From Salinicola halophilus (GTDB taxonomy: Bacteria > Pseudomonadota > Gammaproteobacteria > Pseudomonadales > Halomonadaceae), in the NCBI RefSeq assembly GCF_003206155.1, contig NZ_PZJV01000006.1:384266-448265 (forward strand): a DNA stretch of 64,000 nucleotides, given 5' to 3'. The notes below the pieces were generated by a model that was given only the letters and a program-made list of their open reading frames with translations, was not told the DNA's origin and did not search any database. Below, in pieces: positions 17,006 through 26,558 of the stretch. Made by a program: the position numbers and the translations under genes. Numbering within the stretch: position 1 is the stretch's first letter; each line of letters starts with the position of its first letter.

Positions 17006-20000
17006 ATGGAAATCAAACAGCTTTTCGATCCCGGCCGCGATATCCACCGCAGTATCGAGAAGGTGATCGCCTATGGCGTCTCCCAGGAGGAGCGCCTGCG
17101 CAAGGAGATCGCCGAGTACGTGGTTACCGATGCCATCGACGAGCAGTTCAACCAGCTGCTGACCAAGATGCAGGCGGCCATGGAGGCCGGTGGTGAGAAT
17201 GAGGTAGGTGTCTGGGTCTCGGGCTTTTACGGCTCGGGCAAGAGCTCCTTTACCAAGTACCTGGGATTGGCCTTCGATGACAGCGTCACCATCGATGACG
17301 TGCCGTTCCGCCAGCACCTTCAGAACCGCCTCAAGAACAACACTACCCGCCAGCTGCTGAGTACCGTCTCCAAACGCTTCCCCGCCGCTGTGCTGATGCT
17401 GGACCTGGCCACGGAACAGGTCAGCGGGGCCACTATGGAGGATGTCTCCAGTGTCCTCTACTACAAGGTGCTGCAATGGGCTGGGTACTCACGCAACCTC
17501 AAGGTGGCAGCTCTGGAGCGCCGCCTGAAGCAGGAGGGGCGCTACGAGGAGTTCCTGACACTCTTCGAGGAGAAGACCGGTGGCGAGGTCTGGCGTGACT
17601 ACCGCAATGACGAGTTGGTGGTTGATAGCCTGATGCCGGAGATTGCCCATGAGCTCTATCCCACGCTTTTCACGTCATCCAGCTCGTTCAACACGGCTAC
17701 CAGCGATGTGATCCGCTTCGAGAACGATCGTGTCGAGGAGATGCTCGGCATCGTCCGTGAGCACTCCGGCAAGGAGCACGTGATCTTCATCGTCGACGAG
17801 GTGGGGCAATACGTGGGCGCGCGGCAGCCGTTGATCCTCAACCTCGATGGGCTAGCCAAGAACATCAAGGCGCAGGGCAATGGCAAGGTGTGGCTGATCG
17901 GCACCGGCCAGCAGACCCTGACTGAAGACGATCCGCGCACATCACTCAACTCGCCGGAGCTTTTCAAGCTCAAGGACCGTTTCCCGATCTCTATCGACCT
18001 CGAGGCCGATGATATCAAGGAGATCTGCTATACGCGTCTGCTGGGGAAGCCACCCGAGGGGGCAAAACAGCTGCGCGAGCTGTTCGACCAGCATGGCCAG
18101 GCGCTGCGCCATAACACCAAGCTTGAGGATGCCCGCGCCTACGGGGCGGATTTCGACCGCCAGACTTTTATTGACCTCTACCCCTTCCTGCCGGCGCACT
18201 TCGATATCCTGTTGCACCTGCTGGGTGCGCTGGCGCGCTCCACCGGCGGCATCGGTCTGCGCTCGGCTATCAAAGTGATCCAGGACATTCTGATCGAGGG
18301 TGATGGCAACCGCGTCCCGGTCGCCGATCAGCCGGTGGGCTGGCTGGCCACCACGGTGACCCTTTTTGATGCTCTGGAAAAGGACATCGAGCGCGCTTTC
18401 CCCAACTGGCACAAGGCCGTCAATACGGTCACCAAGATCCGCCACCGCGATGACGAGCTCCATCAGCGCATCGCCAAGACGGTGGCCGTGCTGCAGATTC
18501 TCGGTAACCTGCCGATCACTCGGCGCAACGTTGCCAGCCTGATTCATTCCGAAGTGGCCAGCGGCAGCCAGGCCGAGGAGATTAATGCCGCAATCGAGGA
18601 GCTGATCGATGATTCGATCGTACCTTTTGGCGAGCAGGACGGCTTCCTTTGCTTCTTCAGCGAGAAGCTCAACGACATCGAACAGGAGCGCACCCAGATC
18701 CCGCTGCGTAGCGTGGAGATGAAGCGCATCCTCAACCGCGCTTTGGAGGAAGTGTTTGCTCCGCTGCCCAGCACTCAGCTGCATGGCTCGCTCTCGGTGC
18801 AGACCGGCCTCAAGACCCAGGGCCCCGAGGGGCTGCCCGTCTCCCTGGCGGGTGACCGTCACCCGATCCAGATGGTGGTCGAGCTGGTCGAGCCCACCGA
18901 CTACGATGCCGCTCGCTCACGGCTGGAGGACGATTCCCGCGTCAAGACCAACGAGAACTTGATCTACCTGGTGGGGCGCAAGTCGCCAGAACTGGAAGGT
19001 CTCACCGCGGATATCTATCGCTGCCAGGAGATCGAAACCAAGTTTCGCCACGATCCCGACCAGGAGGTGCGCGACTACTGTCGTGCCCAGCTGGATCGCG
19101 CGAGCCGCCTGAATGCCGACCTGCAGCGGCTGATCAAGCGCAGCCTGGTTCAGGGCTCCTTCATCTTCCGCGGGCAGACCACGGCAGTAGAAAGCCTGGC
19201 CGGTGACCTGGCCGAGGCGGCTCGGAAACAGCTGGGTAATGTAGCGGGCCAGGTATTCAGCCGCTATGGAGAGGCCCCGGAGCGGGTGCAGAGCGACCTG
19301 GCCGAACGCTTCTTGCGCGTCGGTAACCTGAGCGGTATCACCACCAAGCTGGATCCTTTGGGCCTGGTGACCCAGCAGGGCGGACAGCCCGGCATCAATA
19401 CCGACCACCGTGCGCTGGTAAGTATCCGCGACCATATCGACCGGGTTGGGATGGTCGAAGGCAAGAGCCTGTCCAGCCGCTTCAGCGACGCTCCCTACGG
19501 CTGGTCTCAAGATACCCTGCGCTACTTGGTGGCGGCCATGTTGGTTGGCGGTGTGATCAAGCTGAAGGTGTCGGGGCGCGAGGTCACCGTCAATGGCCAA
19601 CAGGCCATCGATGCGCTGAAGAGCAACAACGCCTTCAAGAATGTGGGTATCTCTCTGCGTGAGGATCGTCCCTCCATGGAGATGCTGGCGCTGGCTTCCA
19701 GTCGCCTTCGCGATCTCAGTGGCGAAATGGTAGTGCCCCTTGAGGATGCCATCAGCAAGGCGGCCACCAAGCTCTTCCCCCTGTTGCAGCAGCGCTACGC
19801 CTCGCTCTCCAGCCGGTTACAAGCGCTGGGTCTGCCCGGTGATGAACGCCTGGAGGCGATGGGACGTGACATGGCCGACATCCTGCTCACCGATGGCTCA
19901 GACGCGCCCCAACGCCTGGGGCGCGAAGAGTCGAGCCTCTATGACAACTTGACCTGGGCGGGGGAGCTCAAGAAGGCGCTGGAGCATGGCCTTGAGAGCA

Positions 20001-20683
20001 CCCTGAAGGAGCTGCGCTCCCTTGCCCAGTCCATCGAAGGACTTCCCGGTAGCGGCATTCCTGGCGAGCTGAAGGCCGATCTGGCCGAGCCCCTCGAAGA
20101 GATCGCGGCCCGGTTGGACTCCGAGGACGCCTATCGTAGTGCCTCAGACTTCAACACACGCTTGACCGAGCTGCGCAGCCAGGTGAGGCAGGCCGCCGAG
20201 CGCATGCAGGAACATCAGCAGCAACGCCTGCGTCAGGCCGAGCAGGAGCTCACGCGTGTACCGGAGTGGCCTGAGCTCACCAACCAGGAGCAGCAAGACC
20301 TTCTCGGGCGCATGGATGGACTGGCGCTGGAGGTCTTGCCGGATATTGATGGCCTGAAGAGCCTGGTAAATTGCGACTACGAGTTGCAGGCGGAACTGGC
20401 CGCGCTCAAGGAGCATATCGAGCGGGTTGGCCGTGAACGCCAGCAGGAGCGTATCCGCGAGGAGCAGAATGAGCTCGAGGAAGAACAGGAGCAGGCGGGG
20501 TGCCAGGAGAGCAAGAAGGTGCTTAGCCGCCGCTTCACCACGCGCTCACGCATCACCTCGCTGGACACCCTCGACGCCATGATCCGTGAGCTGCAGAAGC
20601 TGCGTGGCGAGTTGGAGTATGCCCACGCTTTCGAGCTGGACGTCGCCTTCGACGAGGCCCCCGAGAACCGCGACAAGGAGTAA
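17006..20683 (+). CDS. brxC: BREX ATP-binding protein BrxC
   Basis: Large P-loop ATPase of BREX (DUF499-related/PglY-like), 1225 aa, the expected length. Walker A is GFYGSGKS at residues 73-80, and a Walker B-like IFIVDEVGQYVG lies near residue 260. The start MEIKQLFDPGRDIHRSIEKV is characteristic. The last 250 residues are strongly charged and coiled-coil-like (EHQQQRLRQAEQELTRVPEW; ERIREEQNELEEEQEQ). Starts 15 bp after brxB with GGAG upstream, and ends 3 bp before pglX. Probably part of the PglX-BrxB-PglZ-BrxC complex. Confidence 0.93.
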   Translation: MEIKQLFDPGRDIHRSIEKVIAYGVSQEERLRKEIAEYVVTDAIDEQFNQLLTKMQAAMEAGGENEVGVWVSGFYGSGKSSFTKYLGLAFDDSVTIDDVPFRQHLQNRLKNNTTRQLLSTVSKRFPAAVLMLDLATEQVSGATMEDVSSVLYYKVLQWAGYSRNLKVAALERRLKQEGRYEEFLTLFEEKTGGEVWRDYRNDELVVDSLMPEIAHELYPTLFTSSSSFNTATSDVIRFENDRVEEMLGIVREHSGKEHVIFIVDEVGQYVGARQPLILNLDGLAKNIKAQGNGKVWLIGTGQQTLTEDDPRTSLNSPELFKLKDRFPISIDLEADDIKEICYTRLLGKPPEGAKQLRELFDQHGQALRHNTKLEDARAYGADFDRQTFIDLYPFLPAHFDILLHLLGALARSTGGIGLRSAIKVIQDILIEGDGNRVPVADQPVGWLATTVTLFDALEKDIERAFPNWHKAVNTVTKIRHRDDELHQRIAKTVAVLQILGNLPITRRNVASLIHSEVASGSQAEEINAAIEELIDDSIVPFGEQDGFLCFFSEKLNDIEQERTQIPLRSVEMKRILNRALEEVFAPLPSTQLHGSLSVQTGLKTQGPEGLPVSLAGDRHPIQMVVELVEPTDYDAARSRLEDDSRVKTNENLIYLVGRKSPELEGLTADIYRCQEIETKFRHDPDQEVRDYCRAQLDRASRLNADLQRLIKRSLVQGSFIFRGQTTAVESLAGDLAEAARKQLGNVAGQVFSRYGEAPERVQSDLAERFLRVGNLSGITTKLDPLGLVTQQGGQPGINTDHRALVSIRDHIDRVGMVEGKSLSSRFSDAPYGWSQDTLRYLVAAMLVGGVIKLKVSGREVTVNGQQAIDALKSNNAFKNVGISLREDRPSMEMLALASSRLRDLSGEMVVPLEDAISKAATKLFPLLQQRYASLSSRLQALGLPGDERLEAMGRDMADILLTDGSDAPQRLGREESSLYDNLTWAGELKKALEHGLESTLKELRSLAQSIEGLPGSGIPGELKADLAEPLEEIAARLDSEDAYRSASDFNTRLTELRSQVRQAAERMQEHQQQRLRQAEQELTRVPEWPELTNQEQQDLLGRMDGLALEVLPDIDGLKSLVNCDYELQAELAALKEHIERVGRERQQERIREEQNELEEEQEQAGCQESKKVLSRRFTTRSRITSLDTLDAMIRELQKLRGELEYAHAFELDVAFDEAPENRDKE

Positions 20684-20686
20684 GTC

Positions 20687-22585
20687 ATGGCCTTCGATCA
20701 AGGCACCCGCAATCGCCTGCAGCGCCTGGTCAGCGACTGTCGCAAGACCCTGACCGACGAGTTCACGCTCCAGCTGCAGCAGGACTACGGCCTCGACCCA
20801 CGCACCGGCGAGGTGACGGAGCTCGCGCGGCTGACCCACCTGACCGACCGCGAGCGCCATACCGCTTCGCTGCTGCGTGAAACGCTTGCGCACTATCTTG
20901 CCAGCGAAGGAGAGAGCAAGGCCCAGCGCCAGGCGGCCATCGACCGCATCATCCGCGAACAGGCCTTCACCGTGCTCAACCGCCTGGCGGCGCTCTTGAT
21001 GATGGAGGCGCGGGGGCTGTTGCTGCCCGCCGTGAGCCAGGGTGCTCAGTCTCAGGCTTTCGAGCTTTACCGCAGGGTAGCGGGCACATCCCTCGGGGAG
21101 ACCGGCGAGGCCTACCAGACCTTCTTGTTCAGCCTGTTTGACGAGTTCGCCCTCGACCTGCCGTCGCTGTTCGACCGCTTCGCGCCCCAGGGGCGACTCT
21201 TCCCTCGGGAGACGGCGCTGAACGAACTGCTGGCGCTGCTCAACGACCACGAGATCGAGCCGCTGTGGGCGCTGGACGAGACCATCGGCTGGATCTACCA
21301 GTACTTCAACAGCCAGGAAGAGCGCAAGGCGATGCGCAAGGCGAGCCAGGCGCCGCGCAACAGCCGCGAGCTGGCGGTGCGCAACCAGTTCTTTACCCCA
21401 CGCTACGTGGTGGAGTTCCTGGTCGACAACACCTTGGGCCGCCAGTGGTTCAACGCCACCGGCGGCACCACACCGCTGCGCGACGGCTGCCAGTACCTGC
21501 TGGTCAAGCCGGACGAGCAGCCCGAGGCCGGCATCAAGCTGCGCGACCCCCGCACCCTCAAGCTGCTGGACCCGGCCTGTGGCTCCATGCACTTCGGCCT
21601 CTACGCCTTCGACCTCTTCCTGCAGATCTATCGCGACGCCTGGCAGTGGGAGCAGCGGCATGGCCCCGGCTCGCTGGATCTCTCCACGCAGCCGGAGGCC
21701 GGCTTCGAGCCGCTTGTTCACACCTACGCCGATGAAGAGGCCCTGCTGCGCGACGTGCCGCGGCTGATCATCGAGCACAACATCTATGGCGTGGACATCG
21801 ACCCTCGCGCCGCCCAGATCGCGTCGCTGGCGCTGTGGCTCCGCGCCCAGCGCGCCTGGCACGAGGCCGGTGTGCAGGCCATGGAGCGCCCGGATGTGGG
21901 GCAGGGTAACGTCATCGCTGCGGTGGCCCCGCCGGCCGAAAAGGAACTCCGTGAGGCCTTCGCGGCCCGTCTGGATCGCCAGGATGCCGAACTGTTCGAG
22001 AAGACCCTGCAGACGCTCAAGGGGTTGCCCGAACTCGGCGTACTGCTGCGTGCCGAGAAGGAGCTCCCCGCGCTGATCCGCCAGGTCTACGTAGGCAAGG
22101 GCAGCGACCTCTTCGCCGAGCAGGAGCAGGAAACCTGGCAGAAGGCCGAAGAGCGCCTTCGCCACGCCCTGCATGAGTTCTCCGAAGAAGCCGGTGCCAC
22201 CTACCAGAGCCGCCTCTTCGCCCAGGATGCGCTACAGGGGCTGCGAATGATCGATCTGTGTCGGGTGGTCTACGACGTTGTAGTGATGAATCCACCGTTT
22301 GGGGCGCTCAGTGCCGGGGTCAAGGCCAAGCTGGGCAAGGAATACCCAAATAGCAAAAATGATCTGCTTGCGACCTTTGTCGAGCGCGGGTTGGAACTGC
22401 TTCATCAAGGTGGACGCTTGGGTGCGATCACCTCTCGGACCTGTTTTTTTCTAACTACATATCGCAAATGGCGGGAGCAGGTGGTATTGGGTGTCGGGCG
22501 GCCTGAGGTGATGGCGGATTTAGGCTATGGCGTAATGGACGATGCCATGGTCGAGGCTGCGGCATATGTTCTGGGGAAAACTTGA
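20687..22585 (+). CDS. pglX: BREX adenine methyltransferase PglX, N-terminal half (split gene)
   Basis: First 632 residues of the BREX N6-adenine methyltransferase that marks host DNA. It contains the N-terminal helical part, the SAM-binding motif LLDPACGSMHFG (about residues 292-303), the ENIYGVDIDPRAAQIASLAL-like region and the catalytic motif NPPF (about 534-537). PglX is normally about 1200 aa in one chain; here the frame ends at TGA 22583-22585, immediately after conserved DLGYGVMDDAMVEAAAYVLGK. The sequence continues without loss in the -1 frame as the next entry. So this is a complete methyltransferase core without its target recognition half, unless joined by frameshifting or subunit association. 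Confidence 0.9.
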   Translation: MAFDQGTRNRLQRLVSDCRKTLTDEFTLQLQQDYGLDPRTGEVTELARLTHLTDRERHTASLLRETLAHYLASEGESKAQRQAAIDRIIREQAFTVLNRLAALLMMEARGLLLPAVSQGAQSQAFELYRRVAGTSLGETGEAYQTFLFSLFDEFALDLPSLFDRFAPQGRLFPRETALNELLALLNDHEIEPLWALDETIGWIYQYFNSQEERKAMRKASQAPRNSRELAVRNQFFTPRYVVEFLVDNTLGRQWFNATGGTTPLRDGCQYLLVKPDEQPEAGIKLRDPRTLKLLDPACGSMHFGLYAFDLFLQIYRDAWQWEQRHGPGSLDLSTQPEAGFEPLVHTYADEEALLRDVPRLIIEHNIYGVDIDPRAAQIASLALWLRAQRAWHEAGVQAMERPDVGQGNVIAAVAPPAEKELREAFAARLDRQDAELFEKTLQTLKGLPELGVLLRAEKELPALIRQVYVGKGSDLFAEQEQETWQKAEERLRHALHEFSEEAGATYQSRLFAQDALQGLRMIDLCRVVYDVVVMNPPFGALSAGVKAKLGKEYPNSKNDLLATFVERGLELLHQGGRLGAITSRTCFFLTTYRKWREQVVLGVGRPEVMADLGYGVMDDAMVEAAAYVLGKT

Positions 22586-22587
22586 TG
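22573..22587 (+). other. Frame-change site inside pglX (G4A4 run, overlapping stop and start)
   Basis: The sequence GGGGAAAACTTGATG holds the only point where the two pglX frames can be joined without losing conserved residues. Frame one stops at TGA 22583-22585; frame two opens upstream only as far as a TGA at 22504-22506 and has TTG 22582 and ATG 22585 overlapping the stop. One extra base in the G or A run would restore a single PglX reading LGKNLMSIFFRL. This may be a fixed mutation, a phase-variable tract, a sequencing error, or a stop-start reinitiation site. It does not match a classic -1 slippery heptamer well. Confidence 0.75.
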
Positions 22588-24477
22588 AGTATCTTTTTTA
22601 GGCTTGTAGGTGAAGAAAATAAAAGCAATAGCCTTGGTGAGGCCTGCCGGGCAGTGAGAATAGGGGGAGGTGGCTCTAATATATTTCAGGCAGATCCGGA
22701 TGGTTTTTTTGATATCCCGGGAACTCCATTTGCATATAGGGCCAGCGATAGAGTTCGTGAATCATTTAACGATTTGGTCCTATTTGAAAATGATGGACGC
22801 ACCGTGCGCCAAGGTCTGGCAACGACAGATGACTTTCGGTTTGTAAGATGTTGGTGGGAGGTTTTTGAGGTTGGTGGGTTCTGGTTTGGTTTCGTTAAGG
22901 GTGGTGTGTTTTCTCATTATTACATGGATGTAACTCCAGTCGTAAATTGGGCCGAGAATGGTGCTGAAATTAAGGCAGAGATTTGTAGGAGGTATCCATA
23001 TTTAAATGGAAATCCAGACTTTGTGGCAAAGAATTCAGGTTCTTATTTTTTTCCTGGCTTAACATGGCCACTCCGTGGTGCAGTGCTGTCAGTCCAGGCC
23101 GTTCCTGAGGGCTGTATTTTTAGTGTTGCAGGAAAAATGGCGTTTGCTAGCCTTAAAGATATTGGCCCGCTTCATGCAATAATGAGCTCTCGGGCATTTA
23201 CTTATTTTCTCCGAATGCTCACTGATGCTGTTAGGATTCAGTTTGAGGCTGGGTTGATACAGCGAGTGCCGATACCTAATTATGAGCATCGTCGAGAAGA
23301 GGTATCTTACCTTATCAGTAGCGCGTGGAAGAAAAAGAGACTGCTAGATACAGTTGTTGAAACCTCTCATGCCTTCTTGTTGCCGGGGGCTCTGCGTGGG
23401 CGGTTATTTGATTATGACCCACCTGCAATTCATGCCGAGCTGGCCGACATCCAGTCCCAGATAGATGATATCGCCTTCGACCTTTACAGCTTCTCTGATG
23501 AGGATCGTCAGGCGGCCCAGGGCGATGTTGAATTAGTAGAAGACGTTGAAGAAGACAATGACAACGAGAGCCAAGCAGAAGAAGCTCCACCCTTGGATGC
23601 GCTGCTCTCTTGGACAGCCGGTGTCGCCTTCGGCCGCTTTGACTGGCGCCTGGTCACCGGTGAACGGGAAGCGCCCCCCGATCCCGAACCCTTCGATCCG
23701 CTGCCGGTCAAGAGTCCCGGCATGCTGCGCGACGATGCCGATCCCTATCATCGCCATGCCGGTATCCTTGTCGATGACAAGGGGCATGAGCATGATCTGC
23801 CGCGGCTGATGGCCGATGTGCTGGAGACGGTGAATGCCCAAGTCGATGAAGACTTGCGCCGCTGGCTGCGCCGCGACTTCTTCAAGTACCACCTGCAGCA
23901 GTACTCCAAGAGCCGTCGGAAGGCGCCGATCTACTGGCCGCTGGCGACGGCCTCAGGCAGCTACACCCTTTGGGTCTACTACCCGGACCTGACCGACCAG
24001 ACACTGTTTACCGCGGTCAACGACTTCGTCGAGCCCAAGCTTAAGCAGGTGGATAGCGAGCTGGGCAATCTGCGCCTGGCTGGTGCCAGCCGCAGCCGCG
24101 CCGACGAGAAGCGCCTTGAAGAGCTGAGCGACTTCCGCGACGAGCTGGCCGACCTGCGCGATACGCTGCTCAGGATCGCCCCGGGCTACAAACCCAACCA
24201 CGACGACGGCGTTCAGATCTCCGCCGCGCCGCTCTGGCCGCTGTTCCGCCATCGTCCCTGGCAGAACGTGCTGCGCGATATCTGGGAGAGGTTGGAGCAG
24301 GGCGACTACGACTGGGCCCACCTGGTCATGGCCTACTGGCCGGAGCGGGTGCGCGAGAAGTGCATCACCGACAAGTCGCTCGCCATCGCCCACGACCTTG
24401 AGTATCTCTATGTCGAGCCCGAGCCGAAGCCGAAGAAGGCGCGTGGCCGCAAGAAAGGCACAGGGAGCAGTGAATGA
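22585..24477 (+). CDS. pglX: BREX PglX, C-terminal half with target recognition region (split gene)
   Basis: The remaining 630 residues of PglX in the -1 frame, starting MSIFFRLVGEENKSNSLGEACRA. Residues about 1-290 correspond to the target recognition part (FDIPGTPFAYRASDRVRESF; DDFRFVRCWWEVF; FPGLTWPLRGAVLSVQ). From about 300 the conserved scaffold resumes (DIQSQIDDIAFDLYSFSDEDR; AGVAFGRFDWRLVTGER; PLWPLFRHRPWQNVLRDIWERLEQGDYDWAHL). The DNA from about 22340 to 23510 is visibly AT-richer than both flanks, which suggests import of a foreign specificity segment by recombination. Alternative start TTG 22582. It could be a separately translated specificity subunit, or simply the tail of a broken gene. 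Overlaps the next gene by ATGA. Confidence 0.85.
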   Translation: MSIFFRLVGEENKSNSLGEACRAVRIGGGGSNIFQADPDGFFDIPGTPFAYRASDRVRESFNDLVLFENDGRTVRQGLATTDDFRFVRCWWEVFEVGGFWFGFVKGGVFSHYYMDVTPVVNWAENGAEIKAEICRRYPYLNGNPDFVAKNSGSYFFPGLTWPLRGAVLSVQAVPEGCIFSVAGKMAFASLKDIGPLHAIMSSRAFTYFLRMLTDAVRIQFEAGLIQRVPIPNYEHRREEVSYLISSAWKKKRLLDTVVETSHAFLLPGALRGRLFDYDPPAIHAELADIQSQIDDIAFDLYSFSDEDRQAAQGDVELVEDVEEDNDNESQAEEAPPLDALLSWTAGVAFGRFDWRLVTGEREAPPDPEPFDPLPVKSPGMLRDDADPYHRHAGILVDDKGHEHDLPRLMADVLETVNAQVDEDLRRWLRRDFFKYHLQQYSKSRRKAPIYWPLATASGSYTLWVYYPDLTDQTLFTAVNDFVEPKLKQVDSELGNLRLAGASRSRADEKRLEELSDFRDELADLRDTLLRIAPGYKPNHDDGVQISAAPLWPLFRHRPWQNVLRDIWERLEQGDYDWAHLVMAYWPERVREKCITDKSLAIAHDLEYLYVEPEPKPKKARGRKKGTGSSE

Positions 24478-26321
24478 GTACCATCGGTCAGTCCAGTAAG
24501 GCGCACGATCGCAGCCTTGGCGAATGGTTTCACGATATCCAGCGTGGCTCGATCAAGCTGCCGCGCTTCCAGCGCATGGAGGCCTGGGACAGGAACCGGA
24601 TCGCCAGCTTCCTGGATACCGTAATCAGCAACCTGCCGATGGGGGTAGTGCTGATCCTTCAGGTCGATGGTAACGAGAACGAGAAGTTTGTATCTCGGCA
24701 TATCAGCACTGCCGAGCCTGAAAAGGAAGGCACGTTGACCCAGCATCTGCTGGATGGCCAGCAACGGCTGACGGCCTTCTGGCGGGCGATGCATAACAAC
24801 TACGACTACGAAACCTTCTTCGTCTACCACCCGGAGTTTGATCCCCGCGCCGAGAAGGCCGGCGAGGAGGTGCAGGTCTTCATGAGGCCCAGGTGGTTCG
24901 ATAAGCACGGCAGACGGATGCCGCTCTGGGCGGATGATCCCAGTTCCACCCTGGAACGAGGGCTGTTTCCCATCTCGCTTCTGCGGCCCGGCGACATGAG
25001 CGCTGAGATATCAACCTGGCTGGCCGATGCCACTCAGCATCTGAAGCCGACCGGTGGGGAAGAGGATGCCTTCGAAAAGCTTCAGGCATACATGACGCTG
25101 CAGGAAAAGCTGAAAGATACGATCAATCAGCTCAGGGAGCGAGTTACTCACTTCAACCTTCCCTACCTGGCACTGCCGGCGGCTACGCCCAAGGAAGTGG
25201 CGCTTCAGGTTTTCATCAATATGAACACCAACAGCAAGCCACTATCGCTCTACGACATCATCGTGGCGGAGGTCGAGAGCGTGGCCGGCAGCTCGCTGCA
25301 TGACCTTGAGGCGCAGCTCGATTCCCACTGTCCCTATGCCAAGCGTTATTCCGAACTCCGAGACCTGATTCTCTCGACCTCCGCGCTGCTGCAGGACAAG
25401 GTGCCGAACAACCGCGGCATGATCGAGATGAACAAGCAGGTGCTCGTCGATAACTGGCATCACCTGGAGCGTGGGCTGGAGCGCATGGCTGACTTCCTGG
25501 CCAGCCAGGGCATCCATGATGCCGCCAGGCTGCCTACCAATGCTGTGCTGCCGGTGATAGCGGCCTGCTACGAGATGATTCCCGACGACGGCGACTATCG
25601 TGGCAAGGCCGAGACCCTGCTGCAGTGCTACCTCTGGTCGGCGTTTTTTACCGACCGCTACGAGAATTCTTCCTCGTCACGAGCCTATGCGGACTTCAAG
25701 GCGCTTAAGACGGTGCTGAAGAACCAACAGTTCGACGACAGCCATATCGTGCAGATTCCGGTGATGGACCGCGAGCAGTACCCGCTGGCCACCAGGGACG
25801 AGCTCAAGGCCGCTGGCTGGCCCAAGGCTATGGGCATCGAGGCCCGGGGCATCATGGCAGTGACGACCTACCTGGAAGCCAGGGACTTCGCTGACAACCA
25901 GCCGGCCAGCTATGACAACCTGCAGAAGCGGGAGTACCACCATGTGTTCCCCGATGCGCTGTTGCAGGAGGCCGAGATCCCCAGCTTTCTGGCGCTCAAC
26001 TGTGCCCTGATCACCTGGAAGACCAACCGGGTCATCGGTCGCAAGGACCCGCTCGCCTACCTGAAGGAGCGCGTGGACTGGGCCGGCGAAGACACGGTTC
26101 GCCAGCGCATGAAGACCCACCTGATCGATTACGACCTTCTGGCCAAGGGGGATTACGGCGACCTTCAACAGCCGGAAGCTCGCGAGAGGCTCAAGAAGGA
26201 CTTCGAGCGCTTCCTCGACGACCGTGCGAGCCTGGTTGCCCAGGTGGTCGAGTGTCTCGCCGCGGGGCAGGAGCCTGACCTGCATCAGCTGTGGCAGGCG
26301 CCGGCAACCGCGGAGAGCTGA
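24474..26321 (+). CDS. GmrSD/BrxU-like type IV restriction enzyme (DUF262-DUF1524)
   Basis: Predicted nucleotide-dependent nuclease that would cut phage DNA with modified bases. 615 aa. The N-terminal DUF262 (GmrS-like) part has IKLPRFQR (27-34) and LLDGQQRLTAFW (about 91-102). The C-terminal DUF1524 (GmrD-like HNH) part has EYHHVFPDALL near 487 and NCALITWKTNRVIGRKDPLAYL. The fused single-chain form and its place between pglX and pglZ match BrxU of the Escherichia fergusonii plasmid BREX island. It overlaps pglX by 4 bp, so it is co-translated with BREX rather than being a chance neighbour. Substrate modification cannot be read from the sequence. Confidence 0.85.
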   Translation: MSTIGQSSKAHDRSLGEWFHDIQRGSIKLPRFQRMEAWDRNRIASFLDTVISNLPMGVVLILQVDGNENEKFVSRHISTAEPEKEGTLTQHLLDGQQRLTAFWRAMHNNYDYETFFVYHPEFDPRAEKAGEEVQVFMRPRWFDKHGRRMPLWADDPSSTLERGLFPISLLRPGDMSAEISTWLADATQHLKPTGGEEDAFEKLQAYMTLQEKLKDTINQLRERVTHFNLPYLALPAATPKEVALQVFINMNTNSKPLSLYDIIVAEVESVAGSSLHDLEAQLDSHCPYAKRYSELRDLILSTSALLQDKVPNNRGMIEMNKQVLVDNWHHLERGLERMADFLASQGIHDAARLPTNAVLPVIAACYEMIPDDGDYRGKAETLLQCYLWSAFFTDRYENSSSSRAYADFKALKTVLKNQQFDDSHIVQIPVMDREQYPLATRDELKAAGWPKAMGIEARGIMAVTTYLEARDFADNQPASYDNLQKREYHHVFPDALLQEAEIPSFLALNCALITWKTNRVIGRKDPLAYLKERVDWAGEDTVRQRMKTHLIDYDLLAKGDYGDLQQPEARERLKKDFERFLDDRASLVAQVVECLAAGQEPDLHQLWQAPATAES

Positions 26322-26558
26322 TGGCCATGGCCATTAACTCTGCCTGTGTCCTTGACCAGCTCAGCAGTTTAATGGGCTTCTGCTCACCAGACTTTGGTAA
26401 TCATGAGAGCTCAAGAGTGAGCCACAGCGACTCTAGATCTGCATTCGTGAACCATAAACTGCTGGTTGGTCTTTACTGATGAACATCAGCAGGCTTGAGA
26501 ATTCAGCCGGGCATGAGACTCGGCAGGCGATACGCCAGGGAACAGGAGTGTGATCTAG
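26322..26558. other. Non-coding gap inside the BREX operon with a 14-bp palindrome
   Basis: All other BREX genes here overlap or lie within about 15 bp, but 237 bp separate the BrxU-like gene and pglZ. I find no convincing gene; a 62-codon frame at 26291-26479 has no ribosome site or family likeness. The palindrome CTGATG-AA-CATCAG (26476-26489) lies 69 bp before pglZ. The gap may hold an internal promoter for pglZ-brxL. Confidence 0.5.

Noticed and set aside
22573-22587. Programmed -1 ribosomal frameshift in pglX
   Set aside because: The zero-frame codons GGG AAA ACT do not form an X-XXY-YYZ heptamer that re-pairs after a -1 slip, so I prefer mutation, phase variation or reinitiation.
26291-26479. 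62-codon frame between the BrxU-like gene and pglZ
   Set aside because: It begins inside the preceding gene, has no ribosome site and no recognisable domain.
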